From: Sulfuricaulis sp.
GTDB lineage: Bacteria > Pseudomonadota > Gammaproteobacteria > Acidiferrobacterales > Sulfurifustaceae
DNA: 64,000 nt
Reading direction: 5' to 3'
NCBI RefSeq assembly: GCF_024653915.1
Contig: NZ_JANLGY010000013.1
Coordinates: forward strand, 1-64,000
Shown: piece after piece, positions 42,936 to 52,513 of the stretch
Numbering within the stretch: the first letter of the stretch is position 1
How the letters are laid out: every line of letters starts with the position of its first letter
Notes under the pieces: generated by a model
What the model saw: only the letters and a program-made list of their open reading frames with translations
Databases searched by the model: none
What the model was told of the DNA's origin: nothing
Translations under genes and position numbers: made by a program

Positions 42936-43700
42936 TCAGTTCTTGGCGCTGTAACCGAGCCGGGCGGACAAATCGGCGCCGGCCTTCTTGATCAGGGCCA
43001 CCCAGGACTGCTGCCGTCGTTCCCGCGGCGCGGAGATGGACAGACCCGCCATCATGATGCCATGGGCGTCACGTACCGGCACGCCGATGCAGCTCACGCC
43101 CGTTTCCGCTTCCTCGTTGTCGAGTGCGAATCCCTGCTTGTGCGTGTTGGCGATCTGGGCCCAGAGCTTGGTGACCTGGGTGAGGGTATTGGGAGTGTAG
43201 CGTGGCAGACCGGTGCGGCGGGCATACTCGCGGCAGGCCTTCTCGCCGCTCTCGGCCAGGAACAGCTTGCCCACCGCGGTCACGTGCAACGGTGCGCGAC
43301 TGCCGATCACCTGTTCCACGCGCATCATGCGGTTGGGGATCACGCGTTCAACGTACACCACTTCGTCACTTTCGCGCACGGTGAGATTTACGCTCTCGCC
43401 AATCTCTGCGCACAGCGATTGCATGATCGGTTTGGCCTCGCGCAACAGATCCACCTTGCCATGCACGTGGCTGCCGAAATGCAGCAGCTTTACCCCCAGC
43501 GCGTAGCGGCCGGCCTGCGTGCGCTCCACGAGGCCATGACACGCCAGCGCGTTGAGAATGCGGAAGGCGGTGGAAGGATGCAGGCGGGTTTCAGCCGACA
43601 AGAATTTCAGGCTGGACGGTTCCGGATGCGTGGTGATGGCCTCGAGCAGGGCGGTGACCCGGTCGATGACTTGAATGGAAGAAGCGGCGGGTTTATTCAT
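42936..43700 (-). CDS. IclR family transcriptional regulator
   Basis: A 254-residue regulator with an N-terminal winged helix (about 8-70, SSLKFLSAETRLHPSTAFRILNALACHGLVER) and a C-terminal effector domain (about 80-250: ESVNLTVRESDEVVYVERV, LHVTAVGKLFLAE, GVPVRDAHGIMMAGLSIS). IclR regulators of this context respond to glyoxylate or related acids. It is divergent from gcl, with two operator-like palindromes between, so it probably controls gcl-hyi-glxR and itself. Confidence 0.9.
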   Translation of the reverse strand: MNKPAASSIQVIDRVTALLEAITTHPEPSSLKFLSAETRLHPSTAFRILNALACHGLVERTQAGRYALGVKLLHFGSHVHGKVDLLREAKPIMQSLCAEIGESVNLTVRESDEVVYVERVIPNRMMRVEQVIGSRAPLHVTAVGKLFLAESGEKACREYARRTGLPRYTPNTLTQVTKLWAQIANTHKQGFALDNEEAETGVSCIGVPVRDAHGIMMAGLSISAPRERRQQSWVALIKKAGADLSARLGYSAKN

Positions 43701-43701
43701 A

Positions 43702-43716
43702 TTTCATATAGTGAAA
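43702..43716. promoter_or_regulatory. Operator-like palindrome next to the iclR-type gene
   Basis: TTTCA-TATAG-TGAAA is a perfect inverted repeat with 5-bp spacing, immediately before the regulator start codon. A further half site, TGTGAAATA, follows at about 43729. It is the candidate autoregulatory operator. Confidence 0.65.
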
Positions 43717-43809
43717 TCGATTATGTATTGTGAAATATGGTAACCTGCGTTAGCCTTTCTGGCAAGCGTGCCCTTTGTTACCGGCACAGGTAGAATGATT
43801 CCTGTTTGA

Positions 43810-43824
43810 TTTCACATCGTGAAG
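43810..43824. promoter_or_regulatory. Operator-like palindrome upstream of gcl
   Basis: TTTCA-CATCG-TGAAG has the same TTTCA-N5-TGAA layout as the site at 43702, 108 bp away, in the divergent promoter region. It is the candidate binding site of the IclR-type regulator for gcl. Confidence 0.6.
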
Positions 43825-43908
43825 TCGAATGGCAAGACGAGCGAGTAGCGAACAGAGCTACTTTTCCGAATCACAGTCCCGCGTTGTGAATAATCGAGGA
43901 AACAGGCG

Positions 43909-45672
43909 ATGGCAAAAATGACCGCAAGTGAAGCGGCGATCCGCGTAATGGAAAGCGAAGGCGTTTCGCTGACGTTCGGCGTGCCGGGCGCAGCGATTCT
44001 GCCGCTGTATCAGGCCATGAACGGGAGCAAGATCAAGCACGTGCTGGTGCGCCATGAAGAAGGCGGCACCCATTCGGCAGAAGGTTACACGCGCGCCGCG
44101 AGCGGGCGCATCGGTGTTTGCATCGGTACTTCCGGACCGGCCGGCACCAACATGATCACCGGACTGTATTCGGCCATGGCCGACAGCATTCCGATTTTGT
44201 GCATTACCGGTCAGGCGCCGCGCGCCAAATTGCATAAAGAGGATTTCCAGGCGGTCGATATTGCCGCCATTGCCAAGCCCGTGACCAAATGGGCGATCAC
44301 CGTCATGGAAGGCGCCCAGGTGCCGCGCGCATTCCGCTATGCATTTCATTTGATGCGTTCGGGCCGCCCCGGTCCGGTGCTGATCGATCTGCCGATTGAT
44401 GTCCAGAAGGAAATCATCGAATACGACCCCGACTCCGATTTTCCGCTGGAGGTATTCAAGCCGCGTCCGCACCGGAAACAGATCGAGAAGGCGCTCGACA
44501 TGATGATGACGGCGCAGCGGCCGCTGATTTTTTCCGGCGGTGGCGTGATCAACGCCGATGCTTCCGGCCTGCTTGTCGAGCTGGCCGAGCTGACCCAGAC
44601 GCCCGTCATCCCCACGCTCATGGGCTGGGGCAGCATTCCCGACGATCACCCGCTGAATGCCGGCATGATGGGGCTGCAGACCATGCATCGTTACGGCAAT
44701 GCGACTTTTCTGCGCAGCGATTTCGTGCTCGGGATCGGCAACCGCTGGGCCAACCGCCAGACCGGCAGCGTCGACGTCTTCACCAAGGGACGCAAGTTCG
44801 TTCATGTTGACATCGATCCGATGCAGATAGGCCGTATCTTCTGTCCCGATCTCGGCATCGTGGGGGACGCCAAATACGCACTTGAGGAGTTCGTGGCCGC
44901 GGCCCGGGCGCGCAAGCAGGCCGGCAAGATTGTCAGCCGCAAGCAATGGATCGACGAGGTTCAGGAGCGCAAATTCACCATGCAGCGGCGCACCGATTTC
45001 GACAACGTGCCGATCAAGCCGCAGCGTGTGTTCCAGGAAATCAACAACGTGTTCGATGACGATACCTGTTTCGTCACCGCCATCGGCCTGTACCAGATTG
45101 CCTCGGGCCAGTTCCAGAAGGTCAACAAGCCGCGAAACTACATTGTTTGCGGTCAGGCCGGTCCGCTGGGCTGGGAAATCTCGGCGTGCATCGGCGCCAA
45201 GCTGGCCGATCCGAGCAAGGAAGTCGTCGGTGTCGTCGGCGACTATTCATTCCAGTTCCTTATCGAGGAACTCGCGGTCGCCGCCCAGCATAAGGTGCCG
45301 TTCGTGATGGTGCTGATCAACAATGCTTATCTCGGGTTGATTCGCCAAGGAGAAATCGCTTATAAAATGGATTATGAGGTCCAGCTGAGCTTCAACAACA
45401 TCAATTGCCCCGAGATCGGCGACTATGGCGTCGATCACGTCAAGGCCGTGGAGTCGATGGGCTGTATTGCCGTGCGCATTTTCGATCCGAAACTCATGGC
45501 GGACGCCTTCCGGGAAGCGCGGCGCCTGAGCAAGGAAAAGAGCGTACCGGTCGTGGTAGAAGTGATCACCGAGCGCGTGACCAATATCTCCATGGGCCCG
45601 GAGATCGACAAGATCAACGAGTTCGAGGAGATTCTCGACCGCAAGCCGGAAAAGAAAACCGAGGCGGCCTGA
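43909..45672 (+). CDS. gcl: Glyoxylate carboligase (tartronate-semialdehyde synthase)
   Basis: A 587-residue ThDP enzyme that joins two glyoxylates to tartronate semialdehyde with CO2 release. Gcl motifs: [64 protein letters not shown], the ThDP/Mg region [18 protein letters not shown]...[10 protein letters not shown], and [10 protein letters not shown]-like [15 protein letters not shown]. Unusually, residue 50 is Glu (VRHEEGG), where E. coli Gcl has its signature Val51 (ARHVEGA). The neighbours hyi and glxR, encoding the next steps, fix the function. Confidence 0.92.
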   Translation: MAKMTASEAAIRVMESEGVSLTFGVPGAAILPLYQAMNGSKIKHVLVRHEEGGTHSAEGYTRAASGRIGVCIGTSGPAGTNMITGLYSAMADSIPILCITGQAPRAKLHKEDFQAVDIAAIAKPVTKWAITVMEGAQVPRAFRYAFHLMRSGRPGPVLIDLPIDVQKEIIEYDPDSDFPLEVFKPRPHRKQIEKALDMMMTAQRPLIFSGGGVINADASGLLVELAELTQTPVIPTLMGWGSIPDDHPLNAGMMGLQTMHRYGNATFLRSDFVLGIGNRWANRQTGSVDVFTKGRKFVHVDIDPMQIGRIFCPDLGIVGDAKYALEEFVAAARARKQAGKIVSRKQWIDEVQERKFTMQRRTDFDNVPIKPQRVFQEINNVFDDDTCFVTAIGLYQIASGQFQKVNKPRNYIVCGQAGPLGWEISACIGAKLADPSKEVVGVVGDYSFQFLIEELAVAAQHKVPFVMVLINNAYLGLIRQGEIAYKMDYEVQLSFNNINCPEIGDYGVDHVKAVESMGCIAVRIFDPKLMADAFREARRLSKEKSVPVVVEVITERVTNISMGPEIDKINEFEEILDRKPEKKTEAA

Positions 45673-45689
45673 TCGCGCCGCCTGTAAAA

Positions 45690-45797
45690 AATGAACAGGA
45701 TTAACAGGATTTTTCAGGATTTACAGGATTAGTCTAAATTTTCTAAAGTTTTAATCCTGTTAATCCGGCTTTTAATCCTGTGAATCCTGTCTGATTT
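45690..45797. repeat. Intergenic palindromic repeat, ACAGGATT family, copy 2
   Basis: The left arm GAACAGGATTAACAGGATTT plus TTCAGGATTTACAGGATTA faces the right arm TTAATCCTGTTAATCC...TTAATCCTGTGAATCCTGTC. It lies between gcl and hyi. Confidence 0.85.
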
Positions 45798-45823
45798 TTT
45801 TTGGGATTCTTAGAGGAACGACG

Positions 45824-46606
45824 ATGCCCAAGTTTGCCGCCAACCTGACCATGCTGTTCAACGAGGTCGAATTCATGGACCGCTTCGACGCCGCCGCCAA
45901 GGCCGGCTTCCGCGGGGTCGAATACCTGTTTCCCTACGCCAACGACAAAAATCAGCTGGCCGATAAACTCAAGACACTCAAGCTCACCCAGGTACTGCAT
46001 AACCTGCCCGCGGGTGACTGGGGCGCCGGTGACCGCGGTAATGCCTGCCAGCCGGCCCGCGTCGGCGAATTTCAGGATGGCGTGGGCAAGGCCATCGACT
46101 ACGCCACCGCACTCGGGTGCCAGCAGGTCAACTGCCTGGCCGGTATCGCGCCCAAGGATGCCAAGCCGGATCAGCTGCGCAAGACCTTTGTCGAAAACCT
46201 GAAATTCGCCGCCGGTAAGCTCAAGGCCGCCGGCATCAAGCTTTTGATCGAGCCGATCAATACTTACGACATTCCGGGTTTCTATCTCTCGCGCAGCGCG
46301 CAGGCACTGGAAATCATGGACGAGGTGGGATCGGATAATCTGTTCCTGCAATACGACATCTACCACATGCAGCGCATGGAAGGTGAGCTCGCGGCCAACC
46401 TGAAGAAACATCTTGCCCGCATTCGCCACATCCAGCTCGCGGACAACCCGGGGCGCAACGAGCCCGGTACCGGTGAAATCAATTATCCATTTCTGTTCAA
46501 GCATATTGACCAGATCGGCTACGACGGCTGGATCGGTTGTGAATACAAACCGGCCACCACGACAGTCGCGGGTCTCGGCTGGGCTGCGGCTTATCTGTCG
46601 CACTAA
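45824..46606 (+). CDS. hyi: Hydroxypyruvate isomerase
   Basis: A 260-residue TIM-barrel enzyme interconverting hydroxypyruvate and tartronate semialdehyde. It has MPKFAANLTMLFNEVEFMDRF, GFRGVEYLFPYA, VNCLAGIAP, LLIEPINTYDIPGFYLS (metal-ligand Glu), LQYDIYHMQRMEG (Asp/His) and HIQLADNPGRNEPGTGEINY. These are Hyi hallmarks. It follows gcl after a repeat and precedes glxR by 20 bp. Confidence 0.93.
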   Translation: MPKFAANLTMLFNEVEFMDRFDAAAKAGFRGVEYLFPYANDKNQLADKLKTLKLTQVLHNLPAGDWGAGDRGNACQPARVGEFQDGVGKAIDYATALGCQQVNCLAGIAPKDAKPDQLRKTFVENLKFAAGKLKAAGIKLLIEPINTYDIPGFYLSRSAQALEIMDEVGSDNLFLQYDIYHMQRMEGELAANLKKHLARIRHIQLADNPGRNEPGTGEINYPFLFKHIDQIGYDGWIGCEYKPATTTVAGLGWAAAYLSH

Positions 46607-46626
46607 ATAATCTTAGGAGAACAATC

Positions 46627-47505
46627 ATGAAAATCGGATTTGTCGGTCTCGGTATCATGGGTCGCCCAATGGCCCATAACCTGATGAAGGGCGGTCACAC
46701 CGTCTATCTCTACAGCCTCCCCAGCGTTCCCCCGGACCTGATCGGTGACAAGGGCATTGCCTGCAAGAGTTCCAAAGAGGTTGCCACCAACGCCGAAATC
46801 ATCATCACCATGGTGCCGGACACCCCCCATGTTGAAGCTGCCCTGTTCGGCAAGGACGGCGTGGCTGAAGGTCTGTCGAAGGGCAAGATCGTGGTGGACA
46901 TGAGCTCCATCGCGCCGCTTGAGACCAAGAAATTCGCCGAGAAGATTAACAAGCTCGGCTGCGAGTACATCGACGCACCGGTATCCGGTGGCGAAGTCGG
47001 TGCCAAGAACGCCGCATTGACCATCATGTGCGGCGGCAATCAGCCGGCCTTCGACAAGGTCAAGCCGCTGTTCGAGCTGATGGGCAAGAACATCACGCTG
47101 GTGGGTGGCAACGGCGACGGCCAGACCTGCAAGGTCGCCAACCAGATCATCGTGGCACTGACCATCGAGGCTGTCGGCGAGGCGTTGCTGTTTGCCTCCA
47201 AGGCCGGAGCCGATCCGGCCAAGGTGCGCCAGGCGCTCATGGGTGGATTCGCCTCATCGAAAATCCTGGAAGTGCACGGCGAGCGCATGATCAAGCGCAC
47301 CTTCGATCCCGGTTTCCGCATCGAATTGCATCAAAAGGATTTGAATCTGGCCTTGTCCGGCGCGCGCGCTCTCCAGATCAGCCTGCCGAACACCGCCACC
47401 TGCCAGGAGCTGTTCAACGCCTGTGCCGCGAACGGTGGCAGCGCTTGGGATCACTCGGCCATGGTGCGCGCGCTGGAAATGTTGGCCAAGCACGAGATCC
47501 ATTAA
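46627..47505 (+). CDS. glxR: Tartronate semialdehyde reductase (2-hydroxy-3-oxopropionate reductase)
   Basis: A 292-residue beta-hydroxyacid dehydrogenase. The N-terminal NAD(P) site is IGFVGLGIMGRPMAHNLMKGGH, followed by the substrate loop DAPVSGGEVGAKNA, the catalytic Lys in NGDGQTCKVANQIIVAL (about residue 170) and HQKDLNLALSGARAL. It reduces tartronate semialdehyde to D-glycerate, completing the glycerate pathway with Gcl and Hyi. AGGAGAACAATC precedes the ATG. Confidence 0.93.
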   Translation: MKIGFVGLGIMGRPMAHNLMKGGHTVYLYSLPSVPPDLIGDKGIACKSSKEVATNAEIIITMVPDTPHVEAALFGKDGVAEGLSKGKIVVDMSSIAPLETKKFAEKINKLGCEYIDAPVSGGEVGAKNAALTIMCGGNQPAFDKVKPLFELMGKNITLVGGNGDGQTCKVANQIIVALTIEAVGEALLFASKAGADPAKVRQALMGGFASSKILEVHGERMIKRTFDPGFRIELHQKDLNLALSGARALQISLPNTATCQELFNACAANGGSAWDHSAMVRALEMLAKHEIH

Positions 47506-47526
47506 GAAATCTCTGAAGTATGAGTT

Positions 47527-47613
47527 TTCACCGCAGAGCACGCAGAGGTCGCAGAGATTTTCCGGTTAATTTTCATTATTTTTCTCTGCGTCTTCTGCGC
47601 TCTCCGCGGTTGA
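47527..47613. repeat. Intergenic palindromic repeat, CCGCAGAG family, copy 2
   Basis: The left arm ACCGCAGAGCACGCAGAGG then TCGCAGAGA faces the right arm TTCTCTGCGTCTTCTGCGC then TCTCCGCGGT, so this copy has three units per arm where the copy at 26664 has two. It lies between glxR and glcF. Confidence 0.85.
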
Positions 47614-47692
47614 GAATTAATAAATCGGACTTTCTTAGAACTTGCGCCGTGAATTAGGGTATCGTTGCCTATCATCGCAATAGGCGCGAATC

Positions 47693-48919
47693 ATGCAGAC
47701 AGCCCTAGCCGATTTCATCCGGGATACCGAATCCGGCCAAGAGGCCAATGCCATCCTGCGCACTTGCGTGCACTGCGGCATGTGCAACGCCACCTGTCCG
47801 ACCTATCAGCTGCTGGGCGACGAGCTCGATGGTCCGCGCGGCCGCATTTACCTGATCAAACAGATGCTCGAAGGCGCGGATGTCACGCGCAGTACTTTGA
47901 CGCATCTGGATCGCTGTCTCACCTGCCGCAATTGCGAAACCACCTGCCCCTCGGGTGTGCGTTATGGACAATTGCTCGAAATCGGCCGTGAACTGGCTGA
48001 ACAGAAGATCAGCCGGCCTGCGCCGGACCGGCTGGCCCGTTGGGTGTTACGGAACATCATCCCTTATCCTGCGCGCTTCATGCTTTTGCTGCGGTTAGGG
48101 CAATTATTTCACCCCCTGATGCCGCTTTGGCTGAAGCGTTCCGTGCCCCCACGCCGGGTGGCGGATCCGTGGCCCACCACGGCGCATAGTCGCAAAATGC
48201 TGGTCCTCCAGGGTTGCGTTCAGCCCGCCATCGCACCGAACATCAACGCCGTCACGGCACGCGTACTGGACCGCCTGGGTATTTCCCTGATGGCCGCTGC
48301 GGGTGCCGGCTGTTGTGGCGCGGCCAGCCATCACACCTCCGGAATGGAAGACGGGCTCGATTTTGCCCGCCGCAACATCGACGCCTGGTGGCCGCTTATC
48401 AAATCCGGCGCCGAGGCCATTGTCATGACCGCGAGCGGTTGCGGTGTGCACGTCAAGGAATATGGCCATCTTCTGAAAGACGATCGCGTCTACTCCGCTA
48501 AGGCGCGGAAGGTTTCGGAATTGACCAAAGATATCAGTGAAATTTTGTCGCAAGAGGATTTATCGAAATTATCTTCAGATGCGAAGCCTCAAATGAAAGT
48601 CGCTTTTCATTCTCCATGTTCGCTGCAACACGGACAGAAATTGAACGGCGTCGTGGAAAAGATATTGCGTGGAGCCGGTTTGATTCTGGTGGCAGTGCCG
48701 GATGCCCATCTCTGCTGCGGGTCAGCAGGCACGTATTCCATTTTGCAGAAGCGCCTCTCGCAGTCGTTGCTCACCAACAAAGTAACCTCACTGGAATCCG
48801 GCGGACCCGATGTCATTGCCACGGCCAACATCGGTTGCCTGGCGCATATACAAAGCGGGACGACGCTTCCGGTCCGGCATTGGATTGAAATCTTGGATAA
48901 GCTCGCTGTTCCGCGCTGA
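47693..48919 (+). CDS. glcF: Glycolate oxidase iron-sulfur subunit GlcF
   Basis: A 408-residue protein with two 4Fe-4S motifs in the first 95 residues (CVHCGMCNATCP and CLTCRNCETTCP). The two CCG (cysteine-rich) domains contain VLQGCVQPAIAPNINAV, GAGCCGAASHH, SPCSLQHGQKL and LCCGSAGTYSI. GlcF passes electrons from GlcD/GlcE, which oxidise glycolate to glyoxylate, to the quinone pool. glcE is found at the right edge on the other strand, so the glc genes are split here. Confidence 0.92.
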   Translation: MQTALADFIRDTESGQEANAILRTCVHCGMCNATCPTYQLLGDELDGPRGRIYLIKQMLEGADVTRSTLTHLDRCLTCRNCETTCPSGVRYGQLLEIGRELAEQKISRPAPDRLARWVLRNIIPYPARFMLLLRLGQLFHPLMPLWLKRSVPPRRVADPWPTTAHSRKMLVLQGCVQPAIAPNINAVTARVLDRLGISLMAAAGAGCCGAASHHTSGMEDGLDFARRNIDAWWPLIKSGAEAIVMTASGCGVHVKEYGHLLKDDRVYSAKARKVSELTKDISEILSQEDLSKLSSDAKPQMKVAFHSPCSLQHGQKLNGVVEKILRGAGLILVAVPDAHLCCGSAGTYSILQKRLSQSLLTNKVTSLESGGPDVIATANIGCLAHIQSGTTLPVRHWIEILDKLAVPR

Positions 48920-49017
48920 AAAACCGCTCATCTGGTTCCTCGGCCAGTGGCCTTCGTTTTCATCAGGCAAAAAAGCGTTTCATTCGGCGCTCAATCTTCT
49001 TGAGTTGCCCGGGTTCT

Positions 49018-49038
49018 CCCGTTACATTGAGTAACGGG
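49018..49038. other. Hairpin in the glcF-tctC spacer
   Basis: CCCGTTAC (49018-49025) and GTAACGGG (49031-49038) are perfect arms around ATTGA. There is no T-run, so it is an operator or a weak terminator. The rest of the 48920-49211 spacer shows nothing else. Confidence 0.4.
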
Positions 49039-49211
49039 ATTCTGGACCATTCAAACAATACATCCCGTCAGTTGTTCAGAGATGTGCAGTCAAACCGGGA
49101 TCCTGCCGCTTGGCAATCATCATCGGATGTTTGAACTTCCGCGGGAAATCCGCCGCGGTGCCGACGGCAGAAAAGACAGAGAACATTTACCCATAAGGAT
49201 CAGGAGGCGTA

Positions 49212-50225
49212 ATGAAAACGAATCGTGTAAATACCTTGTTCAGATCGATGGTTGCTGCCACGGCGACATTGGGCATGCTGGCCCCGGTATCCGTGCTGGC
49301 GTGGGAGCCGACCAAGCCAGTCGAATTCGTCGTTCCGGCCGGTACCGGCGGTGGCGCCGACCAGATGGCGCGCCTGATTCAGGGCGTGGTCACCAAGCAC
49401 GAACTGATGAAGCAGCCAATGGTGGTGGTAAACAAATCGGGCGGTGCTGGCGGTGAGGGCTTCCTTTACGTCAAAGACAGCAAGGGCGACCCGCACAAGA
49501 TCATCATCACCTTGAGCAATCTTTTTACGACGCCGTTGGCGACCGGAATCCCGTTCAACTGGAAAGAGATAACGCCGGTGGCGATGCTGGCACTCGACGA
49601 GTTCGTGCTGTGGGTCAACGCCGATTCGCCGCACAAGACCGCCAAGGATTATCTGGCAGCAGTGAAGGCCGGCACCGACAACCAGTTCAAGATGGCGGGA
49701 ACCGGCTCGAAACAGGAAGACCAGATCATTACGGTCGCTCTCGACAAGTTCACCGGCAAGAAATTCATCTATGTCCCCTTCAAGGGCGGCGGTGACGTTG
49801 CCGTGCAACTGGTCGGTGGGCACGTGGATTCCACGGTGAACAATCCGATCGAAGCCGTCGCCCACTGGCGCGCCGGCAAACTGCGTCCGCTGTGCGTGTT
49901 TGACGATCAACGCATGCCGTACAAGGGAAAGGTCACCGACACCATGTCGTGGAATGACATCCACACCTGCATGGAAGCCGGCGTGAAAGTGGACTATCTG
50001 ATGTTACGTGGTATTTTCATGCCCGGCGGTGTCAGCCAGGACCAGGTGAAATTCTATGTAGACCTGTTCAAGAAGGTGCGCGAAACGACCGAGTGGAAGG
50101 AATTCATGGAGAAGGGCGCGTTCAACCAGAGCTTCATGGCTGGCAAGGAATACGCCGACTGGGTGAAGAAGGCCGAGGACACGCATAAGGGCCTGATGAA
50201 GGATGCCGGGTTTCTCGCCCCGTAG
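49212..50225 (+). CDS. tctC: Tripartite tricarboxylate transporter substrate-binding protein
   Basis: A 337-residue periplasmic protein of the Bug/TctC family with a signal peptide (ATLGMLAPVSVLA, cleavage near 30). It has WEPTKPVEFVVPAGTGGGADQMAR (family N-terminal motif), VVNKSGGAGGEGFLYV, FVLWVNADSPHKTAKDYLAAV and YVPFKGGGDVAVQLVGGHVD. It binds a carboxylate and delivers it to the TctA/TctB permease. Substrate cannot be told from sequence; the neighbouring glyoxylate genes suggest a C2-C4 acid. A terminator separates it from tctB, fitting higher expression of the binding protein. Confidence 0.9.
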   Translation: MKTNRVNTLFRSMVAATATLGMLAPVSVLAWEPTKPVEFVVPAGTGGGADQMARLIQGVVTKHELMKQPMVVVNKSGGAGGEGFLYVKDSKGDPHKIIITLSNLFTTPLATGIPFNWKEITPVAMLALDEFVLWVNADSPHKTAKDYLAAVKAGTDNQFKMAGTGSKQEDQIITVALDKFTGKKFIYVPFKGGGDVAVQLVGGHVDSTVNNPIEAVAHWRAGKLRPLCVFDDQRMPYKGKVTDTMSWNDIHTCMEAGVKVDYLMLRGIFMPGGVSQDQVKFYVDLFKKVRETTEWKEFMEKGAFNQSFMAGKEYADWVKKAEDTHKGLMKDAGFLAP

Positions 50226-50272
50226 CAGGTCAGGCGGATGGTTTCGGTAGCGGTTTAGGGTAATACAGGGAG

Positions 50273-50311
50273 CGGGGTGGAGATCGTCGTCCGATCTTCA
50301 CCCCGTTTTTT
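50273..50311 (+). terminator. Rho-independent terminator/attenuator between tctC and tctB
   Basis: A 14-bp stem (one G-U pair) from CGGGGTGGAGATCG (50273-50286) to CGATCTTCACCCCG (50292-50305) with a 5-nt loop is followed by T6. It should reduce permease expression relative to tctC. Confidence 0.88.
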
Positions 50312-50358
50312 GCTTCAGGTGCCGGAGCAGTGAAATAGCGAGCAGAGTGTAGTCAGCC

Positions 50359-50877
50359 ATGAGCGAAGACAACAACACTGAACACGACAAGCATCACCAC
50401 GGTGTTTTCACCCGGACGGTGGAAATTGGCGTGGCAGTGTTCACGCTGATTCTTGGCATAGTGGTAATCATAGACAGCCGGCGTGTCGGAGCCAGTTGGG
50501 CCGAGGATGGGCCGCAGGCCGGCTATTTCCCGTATTACATCGGTATTTTCCTGTGCCTGGCAAGCGTCTGGACAATATGGCGTGCCTTGTTTTCCGCCAA
50601 GGACGTCGCCGGCGTTTTCGTGAGTCACAAGAAATTCCGGCTGGTCCTGTCGGTATTCATTCCCGCCATGATCTATGTCGCCGCGACGTATTTCATCGGC
50701 ATTTATGTCGCCTCCGCCCTTTTTATCGGTGCGTTCATGTACTGGCACGGGCGCTTCGCCTGGACGAAAATCATTCCGGTCAGCCTGTCCGTGCCCGTGG
50801 CCGTGTTCCTGCTGTTCGAGGTGTGGTTTCTGGTGCCCTTGCCCAAGGGCCCGCTGGAGACATTGATCGGTTATTGA
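50359..50877 (+). CDS. tctB: Tripartite tricarboxylate transporter small subunit TctB
   Basis: A 172-residue protein with four hydrophobic segments: about 15-35, 58-76, 90-112 (RLVLSVFIPAMIYVAATYFIGIYVASALF) and 138-165. The N-terminus is His-rich. Length and topology match TctB subunits, and it sits between tctC and tctA as usual. Confidence 0.87.
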   Translation: MSEDNNTEHDKHHHGVFTRTVEIGVAVFTLILGIVVIIDSRRVGASWAEDGPQAGYFPYYIGIFLCLASVWTIWRALFSAKDVAGVFVSHKKFRLVLSVFIPAMIYVAATYFIGIYVASALFIGAFMYWHGRFAWTKIIPVSLSVPVAVFLLFEVWFLVPLPKGPLETLIGY

Positions 50878-50975
50878 CGTCGGGGCGATTGTCGCTGGCG
50901 CAGATTTTTTGATTTTTCAGGATGACGGAGATAACTGTCCGTCGCCCGAAACCGCAAGGGGAGGGGAGCTGAGAC

Positions 50976-52502
50976 GTGGAAGAATTCAGTAACCTGATGC
51001 AGGGCTTCAGTATCGCCTTTACGTATCAGAATCTGTTGTTCATGTTCGTCGGCATCCTGCTGGGGGTGCTGATCGGGGTGCTTCCCGGGCTCGGTGGCGC
51101 CAACGGCGTGGCGATCCTGCTGCCGCTCACGTTCACGATGTCGCCCACGAGCGCCATCATCATGCTTTCCTGCATCTACTGGGGCGCGCTGTTCGGTGGC
51201 GCGATCACCTCCATCTTGTTCAATATCCCAGGCGAGCCGTGGTCGGTGGCGACCACCTTCGACGGCCACCCGATGGCCAAGGATGGCCGCGCCGGTGAGG
51301 CGTTGACCGCCGCGTTTACATCCTCATTCGTCGGAGCCCTGTTTGCGGTCATGGTGATCACGTTTCTGGCGCCGCTGGTGGCGAAATTCTCCCTGAAATT
51401 CGGGCCGCCTGAATTCTTCGCGGTGCAATTGCTCACCTTCTGCAGCTTCGTCGGTCTTGGCAAGGGCCACCCGGCCAAGACCATTGCCGCCATGATGCTC
51501 GGTTTCGCGCTTGCTTCCGTGGGGCTCGACACCGTCACCGGCACGCTGCGCATGACCTTCGGCACCGGCGAACTCCTGCGTGGTTTCAACTTCCTGATCG
51601 CGGTCATCGGCCTGTTCGGCATCGGCGAGATCCTGCTCACCATGGAGGAGGGGCTGGCATTCAAGGGTGTGCACGCGCGCATCAATCCACGCGTGGTCTG
51701 GCAGACCTGGAAGCTGCTGCCAAAATACTGGCTGACGGCGCTGCGCGGCACGTTGATTGGCTGCTGGATGGGAATCACGCCGGGAGGCGCCACGCCAGCC
51801 TCGTTCATGAGCTATGGCATTGCCAAGCGTTTCTCCAAAACCGGTGAAAAATTCGGTACCGGTGAAATCGAAGGAGTGATCGCGCCGGAAACCGCCGCGC
51901 ACGCTGCCGGCACCAGCGCGCTGTTGCCCATGCTGACGCTCGGCATTCCGGGTTCCCCGACCGCGGCGGTGCTGCTGGGTGGCCTGCTGATCTGGGGCCT
52001 GCAACCCGGGCCGTTGCTGTTCGTGGAACAGAAGGAATTCGTGTGGGGCCTGATCGCGAGCATGTATATCGGAAATGTTGTCGGCCTGATCATCGTGCTG
52101 ACCACGGTGCCGTGGTGGGCGGCGATCCTGCGCGTGCCCTTCTCCATCATCGCGCCGATCATCATCGTGATCTGCGCCATCGGCGCCTACACGGTCAACA
52201 ACGCCATGCTGGATGTGGTGCTGATGCTGGTGTTCGGCGTCGTCGGCTACCTGTTCAAGAAGCTGGATTATCCGCTGGCGCCATTGGTGCTGGCGCTGGT
52301 GCTGGGCGACATGGCGGAAAGCTCGTTCCGCCAATCCATGCTGCTGTCGCGCGGCGAAGTGTCGATTTTCTGGTCCAACGGCCTGGTGGGCAGCATTTGT
52401 GGTCTGGCCATGCTGATGCTGTTCTGGCCGGTAATCACGAAGCTTCTCGCGCGCCTGCGCCGCGGCAATAACGATCTGGACGAAGCGCGTCCGGTGGAAT
52501 GA
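50976..52502 (+). CDS. tctA: Tripartite tricarboxylate transporter large permease TctA
   Basis: A 508-residue, 10-12 helix permease. It has GILLGVLIGVLPGLGGANGVAILLPLTF (the Gly/Pro-rich TctA signature), IYWGALFGGAITSILFNIPGEP, IGCWMGITPGGATPASFMSYG and LTLGIPGSPTAAVLLGGLLIWGLQPGP. The start is GTG 50976, after an AGGGGAG ribosome site. It forms the transporter core with TctB. Confidence 0.93.
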   Translation: MEEFSNLMQGFSIAFTYQNLLFMFVGILLGVLIGVLPGLGGANGVAILLPLTFTMSPTSAIIMLSCIYWGALFGGAITSILFNIPGEPWSVATTFDGHPMAKDGRAGEALTAAFTSSFVGALFAVMVITFLAPLVAKFSLKFGPPEFFAVQLLTFCSFVGLGKGHPAKTIAAMMLGFALASVGLDTVTGTLRMTFGTGELLRGFNFLIAVIGLFGIGEILLTMEEGLAFKGVHARINPRVVWQTWKLLPKYWLTALRGTLIGCWMGITPGGATPASFMSYGIAKRFSKTGEKFGTGEIEGVIAPETAAHAAGTSALLPMLTLGIPGSPTAAVLLGGLLIWGLQPGPLLFVEQKEFVWGLIASMYIGNVVGLIIVLTTVPWWAAILRVPFSIIAPIIIVICAIGAYTVNNAMLDVVLMLVFGVVGYLFKKLDYPLAPLVLALVLGDMAESSFRQSMLLSRGEVSIFWSNGLVGSICGLAMLMLFWPVITKLLARLRRGNNDLDEARPVE

Positions 52503-52513
52503 AATATGATTTT

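Noticed and set aside
42845-43845. Repeat of ATGGCAAGACGAG at 42847 and 43829 as a regulatory motif
   Set aside because: The shared 13-mer is short, not symmetric and not found at other genes of the pathway; chance cannot be excluded.
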